Assembly (NCBI RefSeq): GCF_001665625.1
Contig: NZ_LZSY01000019.1
Coordinates: 17,167-81,166, forward strand
Length of the DNA stretch: 64,000 nt
Reading direction: 5' to 3'
DNA from: Mycolicibacterium peregrinum
GTDB lineage: Bacteria > Actinomycetota > Actinomycetes > Mycobacteriales > Mycobacteriaceae
Of this stretch, positions 1-8,249 are shown piece by piece; position 1 is the stretch's first letter; every line of letters starts with the position of its first letter. The translations under genes and the position numbers were made by a program. The notes beneath the pieces were generated by a model. The model had not been told where the DNA came from, searched no databases, and saw nothing but the letters and a program-made list of their open reading frames with translations.

Positions 1-1
1 G

Positions 2-451
2 GACGTGCTGATCGACGCGGTGGTGCTGTCCGAGGCACGGCGCTACCTCGACGGCAGTGCACAGGCTCGTGCCCACGCGGACACTCTCGAAGACCGCATG
101 GTCTACGAAACCGTCTTCACGGTGACCTTCCTGCGGGACCACGCCCTGCTCAAAAAGCTGCTCCGGACCGAACCCGAGACGATCCTGCCCAGTCTCACCA
201 TCGACGCCGGAGCCATCATCGATTTCGCGACGGATTACTCGGCTGCGCAGCTACGCACCGATGTGTACGGGACCAGCGAAACCACCCCGGAGCAGGAACG
301 TCACATCCGCACCGTGGCCGAGCTGCACACCCGACTCACGTTGTCGTTCATCGTCACCCCGCACACCAGCATCAAACTGACCAGCCTGGACGACACCCGC
401 GAGTACGTGCGCAGGTACCTACTTCCGATGGTGGCCATCGGAACCGACTGA
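2..451 (+). CDS. TetR-family regulator, C-terminal part (cut by window edge)
   Basis: The reading frame is already open at the left edge and runs to TGA at 449-451, so only about the last 150 residues are visible. The segment is all-helical and resembles the ligand-binding C-terminal half of TetR regulators; the DNA-binding half is outside the window. It lies upstream of corA-like and pntAB genes in the same orientation. From memory, M. tuberculosis has a TetR gene (Rv0158) beside pntB (Rv0157), which supports the assignment. The ligand cannot be inferred. Confidence 0.6.
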   Translation, partial: DVLIDAVVLSEARRYLDGSAQARAHADTLEDRMVYETVFTVTFLRDHALLKKLLRTEPETILPSLTIDAGAIIDFATDYSAAQLRTDVYGTSETTPEQERHIRTVAELHTRLTLSFIVTPHTSIKLTSLDDTREYVRRYLLPMVAIGTD

Positions 452-495
452 CCGACCAACCGACTGGGGCGAATGACCGCTACAACGATCCCGCG

Positions 496-1527
496 GTGCT
501 TGACTGGTTCATCGTGAGACAGGTGCAGGGACGGGTGTGGCGGTCCGGACAGTCGGTGGACGCCTTCAAGTTCACGGATATCTCGGACTGTCTGGCCGAC
601 GAGGACACGCTCGTCTGGGCCGACATCTACGACCCCGATCACGAGGCACTCCGTGAACTGGCCACCGAGCTCGGGCTCAACATGTGGGCGGTCGAGGATG
701 CCGTCGCGCCCAAGGAACGCACGAAAACCTCTGTGTACCAAACACATACGTTCTTCACGGTGTACGCCGTCGACACCCGGGAGCCGGAGCCGGACACGAC
801 ACCCGACACATCGCTGTTGATCAAACATCGCATCTCGGCATTCGTCCTGCCCCGAGGTCTGATCACCGTGCGTCTGCCCAGCTTCAACGGTGAGTCCACC
901 GAGTTCGACATCAGCGAGGTGTCGCGGCGCTTCGACGACCTCGGTGGACAGCGGTACGGCGTCGGGTCACTGGTCCATGCGCTGCTCGACGTCGTCGTCG
1001 ACGGACACTTCGAGGCCGTCGAAGCGCTCGACGATGCCATCGAAGGGCTCGAGGACGAGTTGTTCGCCGACGGCGGTCCACGACGCGGCCTCCAGCGACG
1101 CACGTTCCAGCTGCGCAAGGACCTGGTCGACCTGCGCCGGGTGGTGCTGCCCATGCGTGAGGTGGTCAGCACCATCCAGCACCGGCGGTTGGACTCGTCA
1201 ACAGAACCCGCGCTCGATCCGCTTTACGCCGACCTCTACGACCACGTGCTGCGGGCCTCGGAATGGACCGAATCGCTACGCGACATGGTCACCACGGTGT
1301 TCGAGACCAACCTGTCCCTGCAGGACGCGCGGCTCAACACCGTGATGAAGAAACTCAGCGGCTGGGCTGCCATCATCGCGGTGCCGACGGCCATCACGGG
1401 CTTCTACGGCCAGAACGTGCTGTATCCCGGGATCAACACCGCCGTGGGGTTCGTCGCCAGCTCCATTTTGATTGTTGTGCTGGTCATCCTGTTGTATGTG
1501 ATGTTCAAACGTCGTGACTGGCTGTAG
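496..1527 (+). CDS. CorA-family divalent cation transporter
   Basis: A 343-aa protein with a large soluble N-terminal domain, a long helical stalk (about residues 150-280), and two C-terminal membrane helices ending in the basic tail KRRDWL, which is the CorA plan. Family members form inner-membrane pentamers that take up Mg2+ or Co2+. The signature loop after the first helix reads Y-G-Q-N (residues 304-307) rather than canonical Y-G-M-N; this variant is, as I recall, common in actinobacterial paralogues, and substrate choice may differ. The start used is GTG at 496; an in-frame GTG a few codons downstream (about 514) is possible. No strong Shine-Dalgarno separates them. Confidence 0.85.
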   Translation: MLDWFIVRQVQGRVWRSGQSVDAFKFTDISDCLADEDTLVWADIYDPDHEALRELATELGLNMWAVEDAVAPKERTKTSVYQTHTFFTVYAVDTREPEPDTTPDTSLLIKHRISAFVLPRGLITVRLPSFNGESTEFDISEVSRRFDDLGGQRYGVGSLVHALLDVVVDGHFEAVEALDDAIEGLEDELFADGGPRRGLQRRTFQLRKDLVDLRRVVLPMREVVSTIQHRRLDSSTEPALDPLYADLYDHVLRASEWTESLRDMVTTVFETNLSLQDARLNTVMKKLSGWAAIIAVPTAITGFYGQNVLYPGINTAVGFVASSILIVVLVILLYVMFKRRDWL

Positions 1528-1645
1528 CCGCACCAGGGCCAGCAGTCACATCCCCCAAAAGGGGCATGCGCGTTATCTGAACACAAGTGCGACACTCTTC
1601 CAGGCTGAACGAAGAGGCCTGGACACATAGAACGGAGCGGATTCG

Positions 1646-3172
1646 ATGCTCATCGGGATCCCGCGCGAGTCCCTACCTGGGGAAACGCGCGTCGCCGCCA
1701 CCCCGCAGACAGTCGGGCAGATCATCAAGCTCGGCTATGCCGTAGTCGTAGAAACCGGCGCCGGTGCTGCCTCGAGCTTCTCCGACGCCGCCTATGTAGA
1801 CGCCGGTGCCGAGATCGGTGACGCGTGGGACGCCGACGTCGTGCTGAAGGTCAACGCACCTGATGATGCCGAGATCGGCAAGCTGCGCGACGGAGCGACT
1901 CTGGTGAGCTTGATCTCACCCGGGCTCAAGCCCGAGCTGGTCGAGAAGCTGTCCACCCGACCGATCACCGTGCTGGCCATGGACGCGGTGCCGCGTATCT
2001 CGCGCGCCCAGTCGCTGGACGTGCTGTCCTCGATGGCCAACATCGCCGGTTACCGCGCCGTGGTCGAGGCCGCCCACGCATTCGGCCGATTCTTCACCGG
2101 TCAGGTGACCGCCGCGGGCAAGGTCCCGCCGGCCAAGGTCCTCGTGGTGGGTGCCGGTGTGGCCGGTCTCGCTGCCATCGGCGCTGCCGGCAGCCTCGGC
2201 GCGATCGTGCGAGCCACCGACCCGCGTCCCGAGGTCGCCGATCAGGTCGCCTCCCTCGGTGGTGAGTACCTCTCTGTGGCCAACGAGGCCGCCGAGGTCT
2301 CGGCCACCGGTTACGCCAAGGAGATGGACGACGACTACAAGGCCCGCGAAGCGGCCCTGTACGCCGAGCAGTGCAAGGACGTCGACATCATCGTCACGAC
2401 CGCGCTGATCCCCGGTAAGCCCGCGCCGCGCATCATCACCGCCGAGATGGTGGCCTCGATGAAGGCAGGCAGCGTGATCGTCGACATGGCCGCGGCCAAC
2501 GGCGGCAACGTCGAGGGCACGGTCAAGGACCAGGCGATCGTCACCGACAACGGCGTGACCATCATCGGCTACACCGACCTGGCCGGCCGCCTGCCCGCCC
2601 AGGCCTCCCAGCTGTACGGCACCAACCTGGTGAACCTGCTCAAGCTGCTGACCCCGGAGAAGGACGGCAAGGTCGTCCTCGACTGGGACGACGTGGTGCA
2701 GCGCTCGATGACCGTGGTGCGCGACGGCGAGACCACCTGGCCCCCGCCACCGGTGCAGGTCTCCGCCGCTCCGGCCGCCCAGCAGGCTGCGGCGGCCCCG
2801 GTGGTCAAGGAAGAGAAGCAGCCGATGTCGACCGGGCGCCGGCTGGGCGTCACGTTCGGCGCCGCGGCCGCGATCTTCGCCCTGATCGCGATGTCCCCGG
2901 CCGCGCTGCAGGTCCACCTGACGGTGTTCGCGCTGGCGATCGTGATCGGCTACTACGTGATCGGCAATGTGCACCACGCGCTGCACACCCCGCTGATGTC
3001 GGTGACCAACGCGATCTCGGGAATCATCGTGGTGGGTGCCCTGCTGCAGATCGGCCACGGCGATATCGCCATCACCGCCCTTGCCTTCGTGGCCATCCTG
3101 CTGGCCAGTATCAACGTCTTCGGCGGCTTCGCGGTGACGCGTCGCATGCTCGCGATGTTCTCCCGCAGCTGA
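1646..3172 (+). CDS. pntA: NAD(P) transhydrogenase alpha subunit (fused PntAA-PntAB)
   Basis: A 508-aa subunit of the proton-translocating transhydrogenase, which moves hydride between NADH and NADP+ using the proton-motive force. The N-terminal ~370 residues are the NAD-binding domain I (alanine-dehydrogenase-like; Rossmann motif [16 protein letters not shown] near residues 168-183). An Ala/Pro linker leads to about four membrane helices of domain II. In M. tuberculosis these two parts are separate genes (pntAa, pntAb); here they are one continuous frame. ATG at 1646 follows GGAGCGG. pntB starts 34 bp downstream, so the two form an operon. Confidence 0.95.
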   Translation: MLIGIPRESLPGETRVAATPQTVGQIIKLGYAVVVETGAGAASSFSDAAYVDAGAEIGDAWDADVVLKVNAPDDAEIGKLRDGATLVSLISPGLKPELVEKLSTRPITVLAMDAVPRISRAQSLDVLSSMANIAGYRAVVEAAHAFGRFFTGQVTAAGKVPPAKVLVVGAGVAGLAAIGAAGSLGAIVRATDPRPEVADQVASLGGEYLSVANEAAEVSATGYAKEMDDDYKAREAALYAEQCKDVDIIVTTALIPGKPAPRIITAEMVASMKAGSVIVDMAAANGGNVEGTVKDQAIVTDNGVTIIGYTDLAGRLPAQASQLYGTNLVNLLKLLTPEKDGKVVLDWDDVVQRSMTVVRDGETTWPPPPVQVSAAPAAQQAAAAPVVKEEKQPMSTGRRLGVTFGAAAAIFALIAMSPAALQVHLTVFALAIVIGYYVIGNVHHALHTPLMSVTNAISGIIVVGALLQIGHGDIAITALAFVAILLASINVFGGFAVTRRMLAMFSRS

Positions 3173-3206
3173 CGGTCCTACCCACAGAGACTTTGGAACG
3201 GATTCC

Positions 3207-4646
3207 ATGTTCACCCTAGAAAACGTTGCCTCGGCCGCCTACGTCGTCGCAGCCCTGCTGTTCATCCTTGCGCTGGCCGGCCTCTCCAAGCACGAGACGT
3301 CAAGGGCCGGAAACACCTTCGGCATGACCGGCATGGCCATCGCCCTGATCGCGACCATCGCGCTGGCCGTCGAGCGCAAGATCGAGCCGCTGGGCCTGGC
3401 CCTGCTGGTCGGCGCCATGATCGTCGGCGCCGCGATCGGCCTGTGGCGCGCCAAGGTCGTCGAGATGACGGGCATGCCCGAGCTGATCGCGCTGCTGCAC
3501 AGCTTCGTCGGTCTGGCCGCCGTGCTGGTCGGCTGGAACGGCTACCTGCACGTCGAGAACAGCCTCGGCGGCGACGAAGCGGTGAAGCTCGTCGGCGAGA
3601 AGATGCTCGGCATCCACTCGGCCGAGGTGTTCATCGGCGTCTTCATCGGTGCGGTCACCTTCACCGGTTCGATCGTGGCCAACCTCAAGCTGTCGGCCCG
3701 GATGAAGTCCGCGCCGCTGATGCTGCCTGGCAAGAACTTCCTCAATGTCGGTGCGCTGGTGGTTTTCGCTGCGCTGACCGTCTGGTTCGTGATCGAGCCG
3801 CACCTGTGGCTGCTCATCGTCGTCACCGTGCTTGCACTGCTGCTCGGTTGGCACCTGGTCGCCTCGATCGGTGGCGGCGACATGCCCGTCGTGGTGTCGA
3901 TGCTCAACAGCTATTCGGGCTGGGCCGCAGCGGCATCCGGCTTCCTGCTGGGCAACGACCTGCTGATCATCACCGGTGCACTCGTCGGCTCCTCCGGTGC
4001 CTACCTGTCCTACATCATGTGCAAGGCCATGAACCGGTCGTTCATCTCGGTGATCGCCGGCGGGTTCGGCATCGAAGCCGGGCCGGCCGAGGACAAGGAC
4101 TATGGCGAGCACCGCGAGATCAACGCCGAGGGCGCGGCCGAACTTCTCGCTCACGCCGACTCGGTGATCATCACCCCCGGTTACGGCATGGCCGTGGCGC
4201 AGGCCCAGTACGGCGTGGCCGACCTGACGCGCAAGCTGCGTGAGCGCGGTGTCAACGTCCGCTTCGGTATCCACCCCGTCGCCGGCCGCCTGCCCGGCCA
4301 CATGAACGTGCTGCTGGCCGAGGCCAAGGTGCCCTACGACATCGTGCTCGAAATGGACGAGATCAACGACGACTTCGAAGGCACCTCCGTCGTCCTCGTG
4401 ATCGGCGCCAACGACACCGTCAACCCGGCCGCCGCCGAGGATCCGGGCAGCCCGATCGCCGGCATGCCGGTGCTCACCGTGTGGAACGCCGACCACGTCA
4501 TCGTGTTCAAGCGCTCCATGGCCTCGGGCTACGCCGGCGTGCAGAACCCGCTGTTCTTCCGCGAGAACACCCAGATGCTGTTCGGCGACGCCCGCGACCG
4601 CGTCAACGACATCCTGGCAGCACTGCCGGCCGAGGCGCGGGTGTAA
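3207..4646 (+). CDS. pntB: NAD(P) transhydrogenase beta subunit
   Basis: A 479-aa partner of PntA. The first ~270 residues are a series of hydrophobic helices (membrane domain II) and the C-terminal ~180 residues are the NADP(H)-binding domain III, with the [13 protein letters not shown] motif and the later [10 protein letters not shown] segment that contacts NADP. Length and order match the family. It follows pntA closely on the same strand and is closed by the strong hairpin at 4661-4700, so pntA-pntB is a self-contained two-gene transcription unit supplying NADPH. Confidence 0.95.
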   Translation: MFTLENVASAAYVVAALLFILALAGLSKHETSRAGNTFGMTGMAIALIATIALAVERKIEPLGLALLVGAMIVGAAIGLWRAKVVEMTGMPELIALLHSFVGLAAVLVGWNGYLHVENSLGGDEAVKLVGEKMLGIHSAEVFIGVFIGAVTFTGSIVANLKLSARMKSAPLMLPGKNFLNVGALVVFAALTVWFVIEPHLWLLIVVTVLALLLGWHLVASIGGGDMPVVVSMLNSYSGWAAAASGFLLGNDLLIITGALVGSSGAYLSYIMCKAMNRSFISVIAGGFGIEAGPAEDKDYGEHREINAEGAAELLAHADSVIITPGYGMAVAQAQYGVADLTRKLRERGVNVRFGIHPVAGRLPGHMNVLLAEAKVPYDIVLEMDEINDDFEGTSVVLVIGANDTVNPAAAEDPGSPIAGMPVLTVWNADHVIVFKRSMASGYAGVQNPLFFRENTQMLFGDARDRVNDILAALPAEARV

Positions 4647-4660
4647 TTCCCTCAGCTAGT

Positions 4661-4700
4661 GCGAAAGCCCCCTATTTCCCCGGAAATAGGGGGCTTTCGC
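4661..4700. terminator. Perfect 19-bp hairpin after pntB
   Basis: Arms 4661-4679 and 4682-4700 are exactly complementary, with a 2-nt formal loop. The distal side is followed by GTTTCTTC. It lies 14 bp after the pntB stop and immediately before the next gene, so it most likely terminates the pnt transcript. Confidence 0.85.
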
Positions 4701-4722
4701 GTTTCTTCACTGGAAGGTGCCC

Positions 4723-5106
4723 ATGAAAATCGTTGTACCGGAATGGATGCGGCCGATGTACGACGCGCACCACTTTTCGCCGGCGGTGATCGACGGCGAT
4801 CACCTGCGCTGCTCGGGGATGATCGGGATGCGCCCCGACATGTCCGTTCCGGAGGATCCACGGGCCCAGTTCATCCAGGCCTTCTCGAACCTGCAGGGAC
4901 TGTTGGCGGAGGCCGGACTGACCTTCGCCGATGTCGTCGACATCACCAGCTACCACGTCGGCCTGCAGCAACACGTGCAGACTTTCGGTGAGGTGAAGGA
5001 CGAGTTCGTGGCCGCACCGTACCCGGCCTGGACGGCTGTGGGCGTCACCGAGTTGGCGATCCCAGGTGCGCTGGTCGAGGTCCAGATCGTCGCGCGGATG
5101 CGCTGA
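4723..5106 (+). CDS. RidA/YjgF/UK114-family protein, divergent subgroup
   Basis: A 127-aa single-domain protein of the Rid superfamily, which forms trimers with active sites between subunits. ATG at 4723 is preferred over GTG at 4717 because GGAAGG at 4712-4717 sits at proper spacing for the ATG. Canonical RidA enzymes hydrolyse reactive enamine/imine intermediates and need an arginine in the A-R-[ST] motif near the C-terminus; here the matching segment reads A-W-T (Trp about residue 103). Imine deaminase activity is therefore doubtful and this is probably a Rid4-7-type relative of unknown substrate. It stands alone between the pnt terminator and a convergent gene. Confidence 0.8.
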   Translation: MKIVVPEWMRPMYDAHHFSPAVIDGDHLRCSGMIGMRPDMSVPEDPRAQFIQAFSNLQGLLAEAGLTFADVVDITSYHVGLQQHVQTFGEVKDEFVAAPYPAWTAVGVTELAIPGALVEVQIVARMR

Positions 5107-5150
5107 CCCGGCCGCGCCCGGGATCCCCGACGTATATCCGGTTCACGACA

Positions 5151-5220
5151 CTGTGACGAACGTGCAGGAAATCCCTGCCATTTGGCGAATTTTCGCCGAA
5201 AGGCTGCACGTTCGTCACAG
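5151..5220. repeat. 17-bp inverted-repeat element between convergent genes
   Basis: Arms 5151-5167 (CTGTGACGAACGTGCAG) and 5204-5220 are perfect inverted copies enclosing 36 nt, inside which GGCGAA/TTCGCC forms a second hairpin. It fills the space between the rid gene and the convergent exported-protein gene, so it may act as a bidirectional terminator. The nested design also resembles dispersed palindromic units of mycobacterial genomes. Confidence 0.7.
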
Positions 5221-5235
5221 CGCTCGCCGACACAA

Positions 5236-8028
5236 CTACATATTCGCCCTGTCCTCGTCGATCCTGTCCTGATCGTTGACACTCTTTACGTCACCGTCGA
5301 GGTCAGAGGTGATGTGGCCGGTCATCGTTCGCTGGAGCTTGTTGATGGTGGCGTCCGCCTTGAGGTATCCGGTGTGTTCGCCTGTCACCGTGATGTCGGC
5401 GAGGTAGCGGATGGATGACTGACTGGCGGTGGTGTCGGTGGACTCGGTGCCGTTGAGGATCATCCCCTGCTCGTTGACGTAATCGGTGTAGGTGACGGTG
5501 CGGACGATGTGGCCGGTCGTCGGATCAGTGGACTCGCTGACCACCGCGGTACCACCGCCGGCCCCGGCATAGGTGCCGGTGGGAGGCAGCGGGGCCGCGC
5601 TGGGAACGTAGGTCTTGAGTTCGGGGGCCCACGTCGGGTCCGGCGTCGTCCGGTCGCCGGCCACCGGGCCGACGCTGGTGGTGTAGTTCAGCTTGGCGAT
5701 GACCAGCCGGGTGTCTGTCTCATCAGCCCCGCTGGCCTCCCAGAATGCCACCGCATCTCCGGTGTTGTTCCAGCTCGCCATGCTGCGGGCGGTGTATCCG
5801 TCGCCGTCGACGAACACCGGAATCCCGTTCTCGCCCTTCAGATCATCCTCGACTGCGATGACCCATTCCTGGTTCGTGATGTTGGTGGCGTCTCCGGTTC
5901 CCCGGTATTTCTCGTACACCGCCCCTTGGATGTCCGCCGGCAGAAACGCCGGCCGCACGATCCGCGACATCGGTGTCAGCGCGTCGTACCCACGGGTGCT
6001 TCCGACCGCGATCCACTGTTCATTGGGCGAGAGGTCGATGTCCTCGTCGTAGTCGAGGTTGCCGGTCAGGCGGGTCACTTCGCCCGTCTCGAGGTCGACG
6101 ACGATGTCGTCGACGTTCCCGGCCTCATACCGCCCACCGAGGATGATCACCCCTTTGCCGTCGGGGGTCCACTGCTTGCCCTCGCCGACCGGGTAAACCA
6201 CACGGGCGTCGGCGATCTCGTAGCCGGCATCGGTACGCTCCAGCCTGCCGACGATCGGCACGGCGGTGATAAGACCTTGCGGGGTCATCTGGATCTGGCT
6301 GAACAGCACGTGTGTCCCGTCGGGCGAGATCCGCATCTCGCGCTGCGGATCGAGGACGCGTGCCCCCGCCGGGGGTGTGATGACCGGAACGAGCTGCTTG
6401 CCGTCGGCCGTCTCCTCGTAGACCACATAGGAGTTCGGACTCGTCGTGACCTGGATCATCAGTCGCCCCGAACCATCCTGGAAGGGAACGACCCTACCGA
6501 GGCCGCCGCTGACCTCAGTCGACACACCACAGGTGATGCACTCGACTTCGTTGCCGTCGACGCTGATCCGGTAGATCTCCTGGCGGCCACCTTCGGCCGG
6601 TGTGGCCCCGAAGTAGATGGACTGGCCGTCTTCCGAAAACCGCGGGGTGTTCGGGTTCTTGATGCCGTCAGGCAGGTTCAGGATCACCCGCTCGACGGTG
6701 GGGTTGAGCACCGTGACGTCGATGTCGTTCTGAGCGGTGCGTGGTTTGAACAGCGCCAGCAGGTTGACCTTGTTCCCGTCAGTGACCGACACGGTGAACG
6801 AATCCATCTGCGCCGCATCGTAATCAATATCGTCCGGGGTGTAGGTGAATTCCCCGGTCTCCTGGTCGATCGTCACCGTGCCGTATTTCGGCTGCTCGGT
6901 CACCGTGTAGGTCAACTCGTCACCTTCGGCGTCGGTCACACCGATATTGCCGGTGACGGTCTGACCGGTCTGCACTGTGGTGGTCGGGCTGCTGACCACC
7001 GGCGCCTGGTTGAACAGATTGCGCCGAACCCACCCCAACACCGCCCACGCCATCGGGGTGAAGGGCTCAGGTGAATCCGGAGACGGTGCCAGGAACGGGT
7101 TGAGCAGATTCGCCACAATCCCGTTGAGCACCCCCGCCGGATCGGTAGGGGTGGCCACCTGACTCCTCGGCGCCACCGCAGCCGTGGCAATCTGCACATT
7201 CGCCGCACTCGACACTGCCGGCGTCCTGGCCTCGCGCGCAGTAGCCGCCGGCATCGGCGCGTCGAGCTTCTGGCTCAGCTGCTCCGAACGCTTCTCGCTG
7301 ATCGACCCCGTTACCTGCTCGACCCGCTCAGTCACCTCCTTGGCTTTCGCCAGCGACCGCTCGAGGGTGGCGCTGAGCTTGACCGCCCCGAGCGGAGCCG
7401 TCGTCTTCGAATCGGCGTCCGCCACAGCATCCGCGGCCCGAGGCGACGTGACGTCGGGCAACGAGACTTCCGGCAGCGAGAGCGACGGCAGCGACAACTC
7501 CGGCTTCTCCGTGCCGTCGTTGCGGGTCAGCACGCTCTCGCGCACCCTGTCCGGTATCGACGACAACGCCTGCAGGTGCGCATCGATCGCTCCGGCGAGT
7601 CCCTCCGGCCGACCCGGCTCCTTCTGTGCCCCACCGCTACTGCTGATCGTCACCCCGGGTGCCAACTCCTTGGTCGATGACGTCTCGCCGACGACCTTCG
7701 GCTTGGTGGTCTTCTTGGCCCAACTCTTACGGGGACCGTTCGACGATCTGCCCTTGCCCGGTGAGCTCTCGCCCGACGCACCGGCAGATGACGGCCCCGT
7801 CGAGGTCTCACCAGCCGCCGAGCTCGCGGAGGTCGACGTCGACGAATCCGAGGAGGAGGTGCCGGTCGAGTCGGCCGCGGCGACGCCGTATCCGGAGGCG
7901 ACGGCCGCGACCAACCAACCAGTCACCACGATGCCGCTGTAGGCACCGATACGCCCGGTGGCCTGAAGTGTCCGGCGAGATGGAGGGGCAGTGAATTGCG
8001 GATTGAAGAGCGGATTGACAACAGTCAT
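5236..8028 (-). CDS. Large exported protein: Ser/Thr linker, Ig-like domain, TolB-like propeller (copy 1)
   Basis: A 930-aa predicted cell-surface or secreted protein. Residues ~25-52 form a hydrophobic segment ending in AVASGYGVAAAD, a likely signal peptide or anchor. A long Ser/Thr/Ala/Pro-rich region follows to about residue 310. Next comes the mycobacterial motif NPFLAPSPDSPEPFTPMAWA and an Ig/cadherin-like domain (VTDAEGDELTYTV, DQETGEFTYTPDD). Residues ~440-800 contain repeated blade motifs such as RISPDGTHVLFS and DLSPNEQWIAVGS, typical of TolB/WD40-like propellers, with a CITCG pair. No catalytic motif is evident. It is a close paralogue of the next upstream gene; function is unknown, adhesion or glycan binding being a guess. 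Confidence 0.85.
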   Translation of the reverse strand: MTVVNPLFNPQFTAPPSRRTLQATGRIGAYSGIVVTGWLVAAVASGYGVAAADSTGTSSSDSSTSTSASSAAGETSTGPSSAGASGESSPGKGRSSNGPRKSWAKKTTKPKVVGETSSTKELAPGVTISSSGGAQKEPGRPEGLAGAIDAHLQALSSIPDRVRESVLTRNDGTEKPELSLPSLSLPEVSLPDVTSPRAADAVADADSKTTAPLGAVKLSATLERSLAKAKEVTERVEQVTGSISEKRSEQLSQKLDAPMPAATAREARTPAVSSAANVQIATAAVAPRSQVATPTDPAGVLNGIVANLLNPFLAPSPDSPEPFTPMAWAVLGWVRRNLFNQAPVVSSPTTTVQTGQTVTGNIGVTDAEGDELTYTVTEQPKYGTVTIDQETGEFTYTPDDIDYDAAQMDSFTVSVTDGNKVNLLALFKPRTAQNDIDVTVLNPTVERVILNLPDGIKNPNTPRFSEDGQSIYFGATPAEGGRQEIYRISVDGNEVECITCGVSTEVSGGLGRVVPFQDGSGRLMIQVTTSPNSYVVYEETADGKQLVPVITPPAGARVLDPQREMRISPDGTHVLFSQIQMTPQGLITAVPIVGRLERTDAGYEIADARVVYPVGEGKQWTPDGKGVIILGGRYEAGNVDDIVVDLETGEVTRLTGNLDYDEDIDLSPNEQWIAVGSTRGYDALTPMSRIVRPAFLPADIQGAVYEKYRGTGDATNITNQEWVIAVEDDLKGENGIPVFVDGDGYTARSMASWNNTGDAVAFWEASGADETDTRLVIAKLNYTTSVGPVAGDRTTPDPTWAPELKTYVPSAAPLPPTGTYAGAGGGTAVVSESTDPTTGHIVRTVTYTDYVNEQGMILNGTESTDTTASQSSIRYLADITVTGEHTGYLKADATINKLQRTMTGHITSDLDGDVKSVNDQDRIDEDRANM

Positions 8029-8057
8029 GGCGTGACTCCAGTTGCCCTGTGGGCAGG

Positions 8058-8081
8058 TTTAATTGGGTTGACGAATTTAAT
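8058..8081. promoter_or_regulatory. Candidate operator upstream of copy 1
   Basis: The stretch contains TTTAATT, then TTGACGAATTTAAT, 30-53 bp upstream of the copy-1 start. Nearly the same arrangement occurs at 11116-11139 upstream of copy 2. AT-rich islands of this kind are unusual in this GC-rich DNA. ROK-type regulators often bind AT-rich half sites, so this may be the target of the neighbouring ROK protein. That is inference. Confidence 0.45.
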
Positions 8082-8175
8082 CACAGCACTTTTCTTGACG
8101 ACCGGAAGCCGATTGACAGAATTGGCCAGATGTCAGAATGTACGACGGAGCTGAGCTTGAATCCTTTGCACGCCA

Positions 8176-8217
8176 ACCACTCCGGCGCGTCCACTTGAGT
8201 GAACTGGCCGGAGTGGT
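8176..8217 (-). terminator. Possible hairpin terminator of copy 2
   Basis: An 11-bp perfect inverted repeat, ACCACTCCGGC at 8176-8186 and its complement at 8207-8217, lies 33-74 bp downstream of the stop of the copy-2 gene. There is no clear U-run after it, so it may end transcription weakly or protect the 3' end. Confidence 0.4.
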
Positions 8218-8249
8218 CGAGGCGAAGGGGTAGTACGGACCGTCGACGC

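Noticed and set aside
1916..3214. 432-codon minus-strand frame over pntA
   Set aside because: Low-complexity His/Gly/Asp/Arg composition typical of antisense of high-GC3 genes; pntA on the plus strand is unmistakable.
5151..5220. Possible insertion sequence or MITE
   Set aside because: There is no target-site duplication or transposase nearby; kept only as an inverted-repeat element.
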